A stretch of DNA of 64,000 bases from Helianthus annuus (taxonomy: Eukaryota > Streptophyta > Magnoliopsida > Asterales > Asteraceae): the NCBI RefSeq assembly GCF_002127325.2, contig NC_035444.2:38165140-38229139 (forward strand), written 5' to 3'. Below, piece after piece: positions 11,258 to 21,026 of the stretch. The translations under genes were made by a program, and so were the position numbers. How positions within the stretch are numbered: position 1 is the first letter of the stretch; the number at the start of each line of letters is the position of its first letter. Under the pieces are notes generated by a model, which was not told the origin of the DNA, ran no database searches, and was given only the letters and a program-made list of their open reading frames with translations.

Positions 11258-11554
11258 ATGAGTGTTGAGTTGTTAGATGGTGCCATCATTCTCGGCTTTA
11301 TCGAAGACGATGAAGCGTTCAATGGTTCGGTTCAAGATCGATTTGCTTACTTTGATACGAACCATGACGGACAGTTGTCATATTCGGAGATGTTGAAAGA
11401 ACTACAGTTTTTAAGAATGATTGAAACCCATTTTGGGATTGATGTGAAACCCGACCCTGAAGAGCTCTCTCATGTCTATGACTCGTTGTTTCTTCAGTTT
11501 GACCGTGATTTGAATGGAGCAGTGGATTTGGAGGAGTCTATATATAAATTTTGA
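11258..11554 (+). CDS. EF-hand protein, copy 1, 3'-truncated
   Basis: A 98-residue protein with two canonical calcium-binding loops: residues 33-44 (DTNHDGQLSYSE) and 82-93 (DRDLNGAVDLEE), both with acidic or oxygen ligands at positions 1, 3, 5, 9 and 12 and Gly at 6. It resembles small plant EF-hand proteins of about 130-140 residues whose second loop is followed by a further helix and C-terminal segment. Here the reading frame leaves the family after VDLEE and stops five codons later (SIYKF). The break coincides with the start of leader-like DNA, so the missing end was replaced rather than mutated. In this copy loop 2 has Leu at position 4, where the others have Ser. Upstream is an AT-rich leader with tatatatagatatagatata near 11165-11190. 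A calcium-sensor role is likely for the parent family; whether this copy works is doubtful. Confidence 0.65.
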   Translation: MSVELLDGAIILGFIEDDEAFNGSVQDRFAYFDTNHDGQLSYSEMLKELQFLRMIETHFGIDVKPDPEELSHVYDSLFLQFDRDLNGAVDLEESIYKF

Positions 11555-12321
11555 ATTATATATAGATATTTCATTTTCATTCTCTTGTATATAAATTTTC
11601 TTGTATATAAATTTTATTCAATATACTTATTTTATTAATTTGAAGAAAGAATGTATTTAAGAGACTCATGTATTTAAGAGTCTCATTAATGAAGGTTGTA
11701 AAATAGTTCATGTAACTAAATTTTTAATTATATATAGATATTAAATGTGCATCATGGTTGCCTTCAAAAATATAACGTAGACAAAAAATGAAGTGAGTTA
11801 TGGGTTTTAATTAAATGATTATTAAATATGCATTGATGTGTAACCCATGTTGCCTTAAAACATATATAACGTATGAAAAAATAAAGCGAGTTATGAGTTT
11901 TAATTGAATGATTACATTATACACACACTAATTGCTTATTTAAAACCATCCATTACGTATAATAATACATATTTTCTTCAAAATCTACATGGTTTTAATT
12001 TTTTTTTTACTTCCAATAAAACGACATAAACATTTCATCTATATAAATTCTATTTAATATACTTATATTTCATTTTCATTCTCTTGTATATAAATTTTCT
12101 TGTATATAAATTTTATTTCATATACTTATTTTATTAATTTGAAGAAAGAATGTATTTAAGAGACTCATGTATTTAAGAGTCTCATTAATAAAGGTTGTAA
12201 AATAGTTCATGTAACTAAATTTTTAATTATTATATATAGATATAGATATATATATTACTTAACCCCAAGTCACAACTCAAAACCAACAAATTTACAAAAA
12301 GAAAAAAAGAACATATAAAAA

Positions 12322-12702
12322 ATGAGTGTTGAGTTGTTAGATGGTGCCATCATTCTCGGCTTTATCGAAGACGATGAAGCGTTCAATGGTTCGGTTCAAG
12401 ATCGATTTGCTTACTTTGATACGAACCATGACGGACAGTTGTCATATTCGGAGATGTTGAAAGAACTACAGTTTTTAAGAATGATTGAAACCCATTTTGG
12501 GATTGATGTGAAACCCGACCCTGAAGAGCTCTCTCATGTCTATGACTCGTTGTTTCTTCAGTTTGACCGTGATTCGAATGGAGCAGTGGATTTGGAGGAG
12601 TCTATATATAAATTTTTAATTATATATAGATATTTCATTTTCATTCTCTTGTATATAAATTTTCTTGTATATAAATTTTATTCAATATACTTATTTTATT
12701 AA
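12322..12702 (+). CDS. EF-hand protein, copy 2, 3'-truncated with leader-encoded tail
   Basis: Residues 1-97 match copy 1 except for Ser in place of Leu at position 85. The stop of copy 1 is absent, so the frame continues for 29 more residues (a hydrophobic, Tyr/Phe/Ile-rich tail) through the copied leader. That tail is translation of non-coding DNA and has no family counterpart. Both EF loops (33-44 and 82-93) keep all ligand residues. The leader is the same as in copies 1 and 3, so if one is transcribed all may be. Confidence 0.6.
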   Translation: MSVELLDGAIILGFIEDDEAFNGSVQDRFAYFDTNHDGQLSYSEMLKELQFLRMIETHFGIDVKPDPEELSHVYDSLFLQFDRDSNGAVDLEESIYKFLIIYRYFIFILLYINFLVYKFYSIYLFY

Positions 12703-13145
12703 TTTGAAGAAAGAATGTATTTAAGAGACTCATGTATTTAAGAGTTTCATTAATGAAGGTTGTAAAATAGTTCATGTAACTAAATTTTTAATTATTTTCT
12801 TCAAAATCTACATGGTTTTAATTTTTTTTTTTACTTCCAATAAAACGACATAAACATTTCATCTATATAAATTCTATTTAATATACTTATATTTCATTTT
12901 CATTCTCTTGTATATAAATTTTCTTGTATATAAATTTTATTTCATATACTTATTTTATTAATTTGAAGAAAGAATGTATTTAAGAGACTCATGTATTTAA
13001 GAGTCTCATTAATAAAGGTTGTAAAATAGTTCATGTAACTAAATTTTTAATTATTATATATAGATATAGATATATATATTACTTAACCCCAAGTCACAAC
13101 TCAAAACCAACAAATTTACAAAAAGAAAAAAAGAACATATAAAAA

Positions 13146-13526
13146 ATGAGTGTTGAGTTGTTAGATGGTGCCATCATTCTCGGCTTTATCGAAGACGATG
13201 AAGCGTTCAATGGTTCGGTTCAAGATCGATTTGCTTACTTTGATACGAACCATGACGGACAGTTGTCATATTCGGAGATGTTGAAAGAACTACAGTTTTT
13301 AAGAATGATTGAAACCCATTTTGGGATTGATGTGAAACCCGACCCTGAAGAGCTCTCTCATGTCTATGACTCGTTGTTTCTTCAGTTTGACCGTGATTCG
13401 AATGGAGCAGTGGATTTGGAGGAGTCTATATATAAATTTTTAATTATATATAGATATTTCATTTTCATTCTCTTGTATATAAATTTTCTTGTATATAAAT
13501 TTTATTCAATATACTTATTTTATTAA
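13146..13526 (+). CDS. EF-hand protein, copy 3, 3'-truncated with leader-encoded tail
   Basis: The protein appears identical to copy 2, including the 29-residue tail read from leader DNA. This near-perfect identity over coding and flanking DNA shows that the duplication is recent or kept uniform by conversion. The unit is shorter because the block between the end of copy 2 and its own leader is deleted (junction near 12795). The true 3' half of the gene is not found downstream: after the leader copy the sequence runs into unrelated DNA at about 13628. Confidence 0.6.
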   Translation: MSVELLDGAIILGFIEDDEAFNGSVQDRFAYFDTNHDGQLSYSEMLKELQFLRMIETHFGIDVKPDPEELSHVYDSLFLQFDRDSNGAVDLEESIYKFLIIYRYFIFILLYINFLVYKFYSIYLFY

Positions 13527-13639
13527 TTTGAAGAAAGAATGTATTTAAGAGACTCATGTATTTAAGAGTCTCATTAATGAAGGTTGTAAAATAGTTCATG
13601 TAACTAAATTTTTAATTATATATAGATAATTTCCTACTC

Positions 13640-13880
13640 TATTATTATTATTGTTGTTGTGTTGTTGTTGTTGTTTCATAGGCACCTTTTTCTTCATTTG
13701 TCTACGTCTTTTATGCATGTGATATTTTGGGATTCGGTAGTCTTCAGATGCGTTCTACTTTTTTTTTCTTTTAATCGTATTTAAACCATGTGTTTAACAT
13801 TTATACGATTAGAATATAGGAATATTAAAATTTATTGCTAAACATTTTTTTCATGAAATCAAATGTGCGTGAAAACAAAT
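13640..13880. other. Spacer with GTT-rich microsatellite
   Basis: A short GTT-rich run (about 13649-13674) follows the EF-hand array. Nothing else recognisable is seen. Confidence 0.5.
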
Positions 13881-14136
13881 ATTTATCATGTCATATCAAA
13901 AGCATGATGTACTTTTTTTCTAATTTAAACAAAAAGCGGTAGTAAAATGGGGATAAAATGCAATAGCAAAACGGTAACAAAACATTGCAAAAAATAAAAC
14001 GGTAGCAAATAGGTGGCAAAAGGACAATTGCCACGTGTGCTTTTTCTACCGACTTTTTGGTAGCAAAAAAGCAAAGGGCAGTTGTCACTATTTTACGACC
14101 AAAAACGTGGTAGCAAAAACCCAATTTCTAGTAGTG
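13880..14136 (-). mobile_element. CACTA-type transposon end
   Basis: The complement of 14122-14136 reads CACTACTAGAAATTG, the hallmark terminus of plant CACTA (En/Spm) transposons. Several nearby copies of a ggtagcaaa-like motif in both orientations (about 13930-14118) fit CACTA subterminal repeats. The matching opposite terminus was not found, so this is a fragment or a solo end. Confidence 0.5.
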
Positions 14137-14788
14137 TGTTCTCTTGAACACATGTTCTCTTAAAAAAAACTTGTTCTCAAATAAACTTGCTCTCTTAAAA
14201 AACTTGTTCTCTTAAAAAATGTTCTCTTAAACTAAACACCTCGTGAACACTTGAATTTTCGAGAACTCGAAAATCCTGTGAACTCCAAACTTCCCGAGAA
14301 CTAGAATCCAAGATCTTGTTGATCAAGTTCATCCCAATAAAATATGACTGTCAGTATCTTTTAGAATTTCAAAAATATTAAACAACTTTTTCCAAAGTTT
14401 TAAGATTAACCCTTGATCCTGAAAATATTAATGAATATTTGAAGATCTTCAAACACCACAGAAGAACACCTTGAAGATGTTCTTTAATTTTCTCCATTTT
14501 CAGGAACTAAAACACCAAAACAGGAACAAAATCGAGCATCTCTAATTCGAGAACACAGAAAACGACACCCATGAATTCCTAAGCAGCCCAAATCTATGAA
14601 AAACTGCTCGAACCAAGTCTCAAAAAGATGAATCTAAACAAAATTCAAAAAAATATCTTTGATATAATCTGAGTCTCCAAAGAGTTATAAAGCTTTGACA
14701 CCAATTGTAAACCCCAAACCGATCTTTCAGTGATATTATTTAACCGCGTGTTTGTGTGGAATCCAAACACGTAGTGATTTAAGAACAA
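14137..14788. other. Intergenic DNA, no gene seen
   Basis: It begins with a run of short 'ttgttctctta' repeats (14145-14230) and then unremarkable AT-rich DNA. An inaccurate inverted motif near 14740-14775 (cgcgtgttt / aaacacg) is the only other structure. Confidence 0.4.
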
Positions 14789-15352
14789 GAGTTAACTTTC
14801 GTTTTTCTTCCTGTGGTTTGGTTATTTTAATGGTTTTGCTCCAATAGTTTAAAAATAGCCATTTTCCTCTCTGATCTTTCGAGTTTGTCACCAGTTTGCT
14901 CCCTGGCTCTAACTCAGTTAAAACGTTCAATTAAAAGTAGGGATATTTCGGTAGTTTACTCCCTGGCTCTAACTCAATTAAAACGTTTAGTTAAATGTCG
15001 CGGTAGTTGTGGTCGGCAGGTGGTAGTTGCAGGTGGTGGTGGATGGTTGTGGATGGTGGTGGCCGGTAGAAAGAGTGATTGGAAAGATGGGGGATCAGAA
15101 AAGAATTACTTATATACATGTAAATAAACAAGTTATAGGTTTATTTAGGTGAAAAGACTTACATGCCCTTGCTTTTATCTATAAAATTACCAAAATACCC
15201 TTCTACTTAATGGATTTTTTGGATGGAGTTAGAGACGGGGAGCAAAATGATGATAAGTTAGAAAAATCAAGGAGAAAAATGGCTATTTTTAAACTACTGG
15301 GGTAAAACCGTTAAAATGACCAAATCACAGGAAGCAAAATGAAAGTTAACTC
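14789..15352. mobile_element. Mutator-type MITE with long TIRs and 9-bp target duplication
   Basis: The ends are GAGTTAACTTTC and GAAAGTTAACTC, with inverted similarity of about 100 bp or more (for example gtttaaaaatagccatttt on both arms). A perfect 9-bp duplication TAAGAACAA flanks the element (14780-14788 and 15353-15361). Long TIRs plus a 9-bp duplication define a non-autonomous Mutator-like element. The interior has a short direct repeat (tactccctggctctaactca) and a GGTGGT-rich stretch that gives a spurious ORF. Confidence 0.88.
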
Positions 15353-15361
15353 TAAGAACAA

Positions 15362-16155
15362 ATAATACGAACACCAAGAACTTGAAGAAGAATATTTTAA
15401 ACTCACACAAGTTTCTATTACTTTAAGAACAAAAATGTCTAGTATGAGTACAATGATCTACCAAAATCGCTAACTTATGAAGGAAGCTATCACCTTGTTT
15501 ATATATTACAAGGATTATGAGGTTACCTAGGCCCACAATAAACATATGGTTCAGCTCAAACACCTACTAGCCCAAAACACTACTAAACCTTTAAAGACAC
15601 TATTCATTTACAACCTGAATCAAAACCCGTTATAATTAATACGTATTCCTATAAATTATACCCTTACACTCTTTGTTAGTGATTCATTAATATTATATGA
15701 TAACAAAGATTTGAAAAATTGTCATCTAGTTCTAATCTAAAGAGACCACCATCCAGAATGTCATGATACACTTAAGAATCAAAAGAAATAGAATGTTTGC
15801 AATGACTATGAAAAAATCAAAACTGTACGTGTCTAACTTTGGTCCTAATACAAAATTTCAAGTAATCTAAATAGTATATAAGGTGTTATAAAGTTTAATG
15901 TATAAATCAGTTTTGATAATTAATTGTAAGATTTTCAGATGTCTTCATTGTTTGAGAATTCATAAAAGATTCTATTCGGAAGCAAAGTAATTTCGTTTAC
16001 ACAAGCGCGATAAGCATTTTTGTTGACATTAATTAATCGTGTCCATGTATAGTTAAGAGCAAACACAAGTATAATTCTTCTTGATAAGTTGCATTAGAGA
16101 GAATTCTTAATTTGAACATCATCATCTGTAAGTCCTTACGCTTTATTATATTTTA
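15362..16155. other. Intergenic DNA, no gene seen
   Basis: No reading frame above background and no clear repeat. Confidence 0.5.
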
Positions 16156-16159
16156 TTAT

Positions 16160-16330
16160 ATTAGATGGCATAGATTACCCATAAATATAATTAGACCAAA
16201 TGACCAATTAGATTTAATCCAACCAATCAAAGACTACTTAATCTCATGATATTAGATGGCATAGAATACCCATGAATACAATTAGACCAGTTTGATTTAA
16301 TCCAACCAATCAAAGAGTGATTAATTTGTA
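16160..16330 (+). repeat. Two-copy tandem repeat of about 90 bp
   Basis: The unit starting tattagatggcatagaataccc and containing gatttaatccaaccaatcaa occurs twice (from about 16161 and 16252), with small differences. Confidence 0.75.
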
Positions 16331-16341
16331 CGTATACATAA

Positions 16342-16665
16342 GACCATGTGTAGTGGTTAAGAAAAATAATGCCCCCACCATGGGGCATTATCCGACACGT
16401 GGCATCCCAGTCAGCATAGGGCATTATTGCAAAAGTGGTGTAGTGGGCATAATGCCTAATAATGCCCCTACCAATCATTAAACAAAAAAAAAAGCAAACT
16501 ATTTTCTCATTGGCTAGTAAAACCAAGTCAAACCTTCCACAATTCATTTTAGGCGTTTTCATTAAAACGCCAAACCATTTTTTTTGCCCTATAATGCCCT
16601 ATGTAATGGGGAAGAGGGCGTTTTTTTGCCCTATAATGCCCTATAATGCTCCACTACACATGGTC
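16342..16665. mobile_element. Harbinger/Tourist MITE
   Basis: Fifteen-base terminal repeats GACCATGTGTAGTGG (left) and its complement (right) are flanked by TAA (16339-16341 and 16666-16668). The interior has repeated gggcattat/ataatgccc motifs in both orientations. TIR and TAA duplication match PIF/Harbinger MITEs. Two short ORFs over it are translation of TIR sequence. Confidence 0.88.
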
Positions 16666-16693
16666 TAAGAAGATGAGCCATATATGTGACTAG

Positions 16694-17979
16694 TGACGTG
16701 ACCGTGTCGTCTCGGTCAGTCAAAAACCCAATTAAACCTAGGTAGCTAGGGTAAGTCGGGTATCGTATCCGCGAAGAGCTTGTGGTCAGTATCGCACGAC
16801 CCGTTCGATTAGTTAGACTATTTACAAATAATGTACAAAGTGATTATGAAGATTGCTATTTTTATTTATTAAATTAGTTTGAAAGGATATCGGAGTGAAC
16901 CGACAAATTGATATTATCTAAAACGATGATTTGTTAACCAAACTTTCAAAACTAAACTACTTAATTGAAAACAAGAATTAGAAATACGGATCACACCCGG
17001 TTTCGGTAATTGTAAGTCCTAGGGTTCCTACATGTTTTAATTCAACTCAATTGCATTTGATTAGCGGATTTAGTGTACCGTGACTTAGGTGCTACTAGCT
17101 ATCAACGTCCTGAAGAACGGACAAAAAGACACTTTTTAATCAACACAAGTAAATCCTAACCACGACAATGCATAACTACACATAACCATTTCGCAAAGTC
17201 ATAACTTTTAACATCGTTCGACATTTTACGAATACGAAACAAATGTAAACTATTGTCAGTGGTTTCAAAAATCAATACAAGTTGTCACAAAATCGAATCA
17301 AAGAACAAATGCATAAACCCTAGAAAATACAACTACCTACACTGGGGTGAAACCGACGAGACTAGCCGCGCATTATCTTCAAAGCAATTCTTCTCTTTTC
17401 TCCTTATGCTTCTCCTTTTTTAATTGCGTTCCGAACAGCCCCCCGGGCGCTCCTCTCGTAACCGTCAGTTTTTTTTTTTTTTTTTTTTTTCAATGCCAGT
17501 AACCGTCCCCCCGCCTTTTGTGTGGCGGCCCAATCCAAAAGTATGCGTGTCTTCTAAATCGTGGGCCCCCAAAACAATTGTCGGTTGCCTTTGTTTCTCC
17601 AATATTGTCACCTACCAAGATCTGCCAATATAATGATGAAGCCCACCTCTTCTAATTCATGTGATGTCCTAATTAATGTTGTTGACTTTTGTTGTGCTTC
17701 AAAAAATAATGGTGCCACCAAAACTCCTAAGTAGTCCACGTAATATTAGATGATGATGAGTTTTATTCTTTTTTTTTTTCTTATGAAAATTCATTCATCT
17801 AACTCTTGTTGTCGGCCCAGTATGCATTTCTTTAATCTTCATAACTTCACCAAATTAAGCGATTATCCTGTAAAATTACCAATACTCGTAGTTAACTTAT
17901 TCAACACATATAACTACTTAAAATCGAATAATATACGTAAGATAAACACTTTAAAGTTCGGGTTTCACCATCTCCATCA
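16694..17979 (-). repeat. 3' LTR of the non-autonomous element
   Basis: Nearly identical to 21027-22309. On the minus strand the tract acaagtgtggggatg just inside it (17980-17994) would be the polypurine tract. Confidence 0.9.
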
Positions 17980-17999
17980 CATCCCCACACTTGTCGTTT

Positions 18000-19880
18000 G
18001 CTTGCCCTCAAGCAAATCTGTCTTTCACTTTCACGTGGGTCAAACGAGAAACACACTTCCCATTCCTGAGACAAAGGTTAAGGTCTAATGTCATGCCCGG
18101 TTCAAACTTTTTACAATTTACAAAATATCTAACGGTAAAGTGAATAATCACGTATAATATGGTTATCCAAGATTAACCCGCCCGTAAAACTAACAAGTCA
18201 TGCACATCCCTCACAATGTTCTCTCCACTCGGTTTATAAAATTTGGCTAATTAGTTAATGAATTAGCACTTTCTAGGTAATCACTCAAAACCGATTAGAA
18301 CACGTACCCGCATAGGCTTGCAACTCAATCATTCTCCACCACCGAACATGAATACTAAGCACAAGTCAAAAGGTCTTTGGAGGGTTGTAACAAGGCTAGG
18401 TTAAGGGTATGGAATAGGATTTTTTTTTTAAGTGGCTAAGGTGATGAAAACTCAACTTTTTATTACAAAATAACTATGCTAAACACAATTATCTACAAAC
18501 ATCGACTAGAAGGCAACAATTTTTCGCCTTTATTAAATCAAACTATAAACACATATTTTTGTGTTTTTCTTAACAATTTTTTTCTTCTTTTTCACAATTT
18601 TTCTGCACTTTTTTTTTTCTTTTCTTTTTTTTTTTTTTTGCAAATATAAACCACAACTATACAAACAAATAATCCTAAAATCGAATTTCCATCACACAGG
18701 TTTAAAAGAAAAAGGTTTACGGTTATGGGCTATAGGGTGGTCAAACGAAAGGTTTAGGCTCAAAGTGGGCGACTAGGGGATTTATTTGGGTAAAGGTAAG
18801 CAAATGGTGTAAAAGAAAAAGGTTTACCTAATGCCTTAATCATTCTCGTGCTTGTATTCGGTCTATGGTCTCAAACGTATCAAAAGATACAAGTTCTACA
18901 ATACATGACTAATGGTCCACTCAAACAAAGAAACATATATATGTAATTCTATTATGTAAAAGTGGCTTAAAACCTCACATATATAAAGGGTATGGTATGT
19001 GACGTGCATGATGTGCTAGTTTCTTAGGCGAATTATTCCCAAATAACCACCCGCTAAATACCCGTCATGCTATTAACTTGAACTTGACCATGACAAAAGA
19101 CCAAATGAGTTGTGACATCCCTCGTTAACTTAGTTACTTGTGCTTTTTAGATTGCTTCAAACAAAGACATTTTGAAAAATTTTTGAAATTTTTCCCCTAT
19201 CCCCACACTTGAGGTAAACATTGTCCTCAATGTGTAGTATTTAAATGAACGGGTCAAAAATCGAAAAACTTTTACTACTCCCCCATCCCCACACTTGAGG
19301 TAAACATTGTCCTCAATGTGTAAGAATTAGAGTTTTTAAAAACGCACAAGGGATGTGACACGACTAACTTCCCCAAAATTTCACCCCGGAAAAATGATAT
19401 ACAATTTACAATCCACTTATTTGCTAACTAAAAAATCAAAAGTAAAAAGGGAACGTATGCACCTGATTTTTAGAGCTCATTCCTCGTGTGCTCTTCATCT
19501 CTTCAACAAAGCGGTCGTCTCACAAACATAATGTACCTACAAATCTTAACCCTTGTGTAGAAGCATGCTTCTCACAACCATTAAAATTTATTAGTTACCT
19601 AGTTCTACCACTTTTATGAAAATATTACCAAGTCATACATTAATTTACTTTGATTTATGTGGAAAAATAATTTACAACAATAACAAGCCTAACTCACTTT
19701 CGTAGGAATCACGGTTGCATTTAGCTTATGCAACAAGCCCTTTTAAACCCCCCAATAGCTTGGGAGGACGAGAGGTCTCGTGAGGGTTATATAGGGAACA
19801 CACCCACAACGTTCATTTAACTACTAAAAAAAATAAAACAAATAATAATACAAACTCTACAACAATTATACCTGATTTAC
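18000..19880 (-). other. Non-coding interior of the non-autonomous element
   Basis: No ORF with recognisable protein is present. Poly-T tracts occur at about 18421-18430 and 18588-18640. A 36-bp segment containing cacacttgaggtaaacattg occurs twice (about 19203-19240 and 19287-19322). Each contains an inverted pair (ttgagg / cctcaa, and cacact / agtgtg-like), so each can fold into a stem-loop. This paired motif is common in non-coding parts of Athila-type elements. Confidence 0.6.
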
Positions 19881-19883
19881 CTC

Positions 19884-20951
19884 TCATGGTGGTCGAAGTG
19901 CACATTTGCCTACCGAGTTTCCAACATACGCTCGGTATTTGGCATGCCGGATCCATTCTCTTTTTATTTTGCTCGGCATGCATATTGTACAACTTTGGGG
20001 TCGCTTCTTACTAAACTGGCCTATGTCTTGCAACGCCACCCTTCGAATCCTTATACCCGAACCCGCATCCCCAACTTTGTTGGTTGGAGTGATAAATATG
20101 GGATAAGGATGGATATGAACGTGGGCATCTTTCGGATCCGACTCGTCTCGCGGTGGGATGTCTTCCGCTCGGTTCAAATATTCATTTTCTTGCTCGGGAA
20201 GATCGATAACCTCTTCCACCACATCACCATCTACTATTGTACCATTGGCCCAAACCTCTTGGTCTCGTTTAAGTTGGGCTAATTCCTCCGCTAATTGACC
20301 CACTTGCACCACCAATGCTTCATGGGCTTTATCTCTCACTTCATTCGCTTTCTTCATATCTTTGATATCCTGGTGATATTCTTTCATCATGTCCATGAGA
20401 GCATCAAGCTTAGAATGCATCGAATCTTGTGGGTTCTCGTATACCGGTTGAGAGTATTCATTATAATAATCATCATACTCCTCCTCCCGGTAACTTGAGA
20501 AATATGGTGATTTGGGTTCATAGTAGTATTCTTGATAATGTGGTGGTGGCTTGTAACCAAACTTTATTTTTCCTTTCCAAAACACCGGATCTTTCCAAAA
20601 CACTGGACAATCTTCATGTATATGAATTTTTCCACAACAAGGACATCCGCTTTCTTGCTTTGGTGGTAGAGGTGGTCTAGTGTATGGATAATGTGAGGAT
20701 GGACCATTGAAATCTTTATGATCCGCCCTCCTATAATCAAACAATCCGCTGAGGTAGTCTTCCCGTTCCTTGTTAGCTTGAACTTTTTCGTAGAAAACAG
20801 AGCAATCCTCTAAATAGTGCTCTCCGCTTCCACAACACTCACATGGATCATCATCTACCCAATTCATATTGAAAGATGGTACCTGCAAAACATGTACCTG
20901 CACAAAAAGCTCGACCACCCAAAGTAAAATCACAAAAAAAAAAAAATACAA
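19884..20951 (-). CDS. Zinc-knuckle protein of the non-autonomous LTR element
   Basis: A 355-residue ORF is the sole product of this element. The likely start is the Met at residue 29, just before a CX2CX4HX4C zinc knuckle (CECCGSGEHYLEDC), since the first 28 residues are a translated A-rich tract and a splice-acceptor-like ttttgcag precedes that point. A second, slightly short knuckle (CPCCGKIHIHEDC, CX2CX3HX4C) follows about 65 residues later. A Tyr/Glu/Pro-rich segment comes next, then a charged region (about residues 175-235) rich in Lys, Glu and Met that could form a coiled coil. Two knuckles suggest a nucleic-acid-binding, gag-nucleocapsid-like role in packaging its RNA into particles of a helper element. 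No capsid or enzymatic domain is recognised. The intact frame agrees with the young LTRs. Confidence 0.65.
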   Translation of the reverse strand: MYFFFFVILLWVVELFVQVHVLQVPSFNMNWVDDDPCECCGSGEHYLEDCSVFYEKVQANKEREDYLSGLFDYRRADHKDFNGPSSHYPYTRPPLPPKQESGCPCCGKIHIHEDCPVFWKDPVFWKGKIKFGYKPPPHYQEYYYEPKSPYFSSYREEEYDDYYNEYSQPVYENPQDSMHSKLDALMDMMKEYHQDIKDMKKANEVRDKAHEALVVQVGQLAEELAQLKRDQEVWANGTIVDGDVVEEVIDLPEQENEYLNRAEDIPPRDESDPKDAHVHIHPYPIFITPTNKVGDAGSGIRIRRVALQDIGQFSKKRPQSCTICMPSKIKREWIRHAKYRAYVGNSVGKCALRPP

Positions 20952-21026
20952 GAAAAATAAACTAAACTAAAATCGAACAAGCAATGAAATACTAAGCGCA
21001 CTAGCTCCCCGGTAGCGGCGCCATTT

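Larger units (their letters stand above)
10640..13640 (+). repeat. Tandem array carrying three EF-hand gene copies
   Basis: Three near-identical units each hold a leader starting near attttcttcaaaatctacat (about 10912, 11972, 12800) and an EF-hand ORF. ORF starts are 1064 bp and then 824 bp apart; the shorter step lacks a block present in the others (about 11745-11960). After each ORF the leader motif atttcattttcattctctt returns, so leader sequence lies both before and after every coding copy. A further 85-95 bp repeat ('gtgtaacccatg...ataacgta') occurs twice before unit 1 and again before unit 2. Confidence 0.85.

Noticed and set aside
17424..18088. ORFs in and beside the left LTR of the non-autonomous element, some repeated in the right LTR
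   Set aside because: They are shared because the LTR is repeated; no protein similarity, and they contain poly-Phe from a T tract.
20000..20680. Plus-strand ORFs opposite the zinc-knuckle gene
   Set aside because: Shadows of the minus-strand coding sequence, with no domain of their own.
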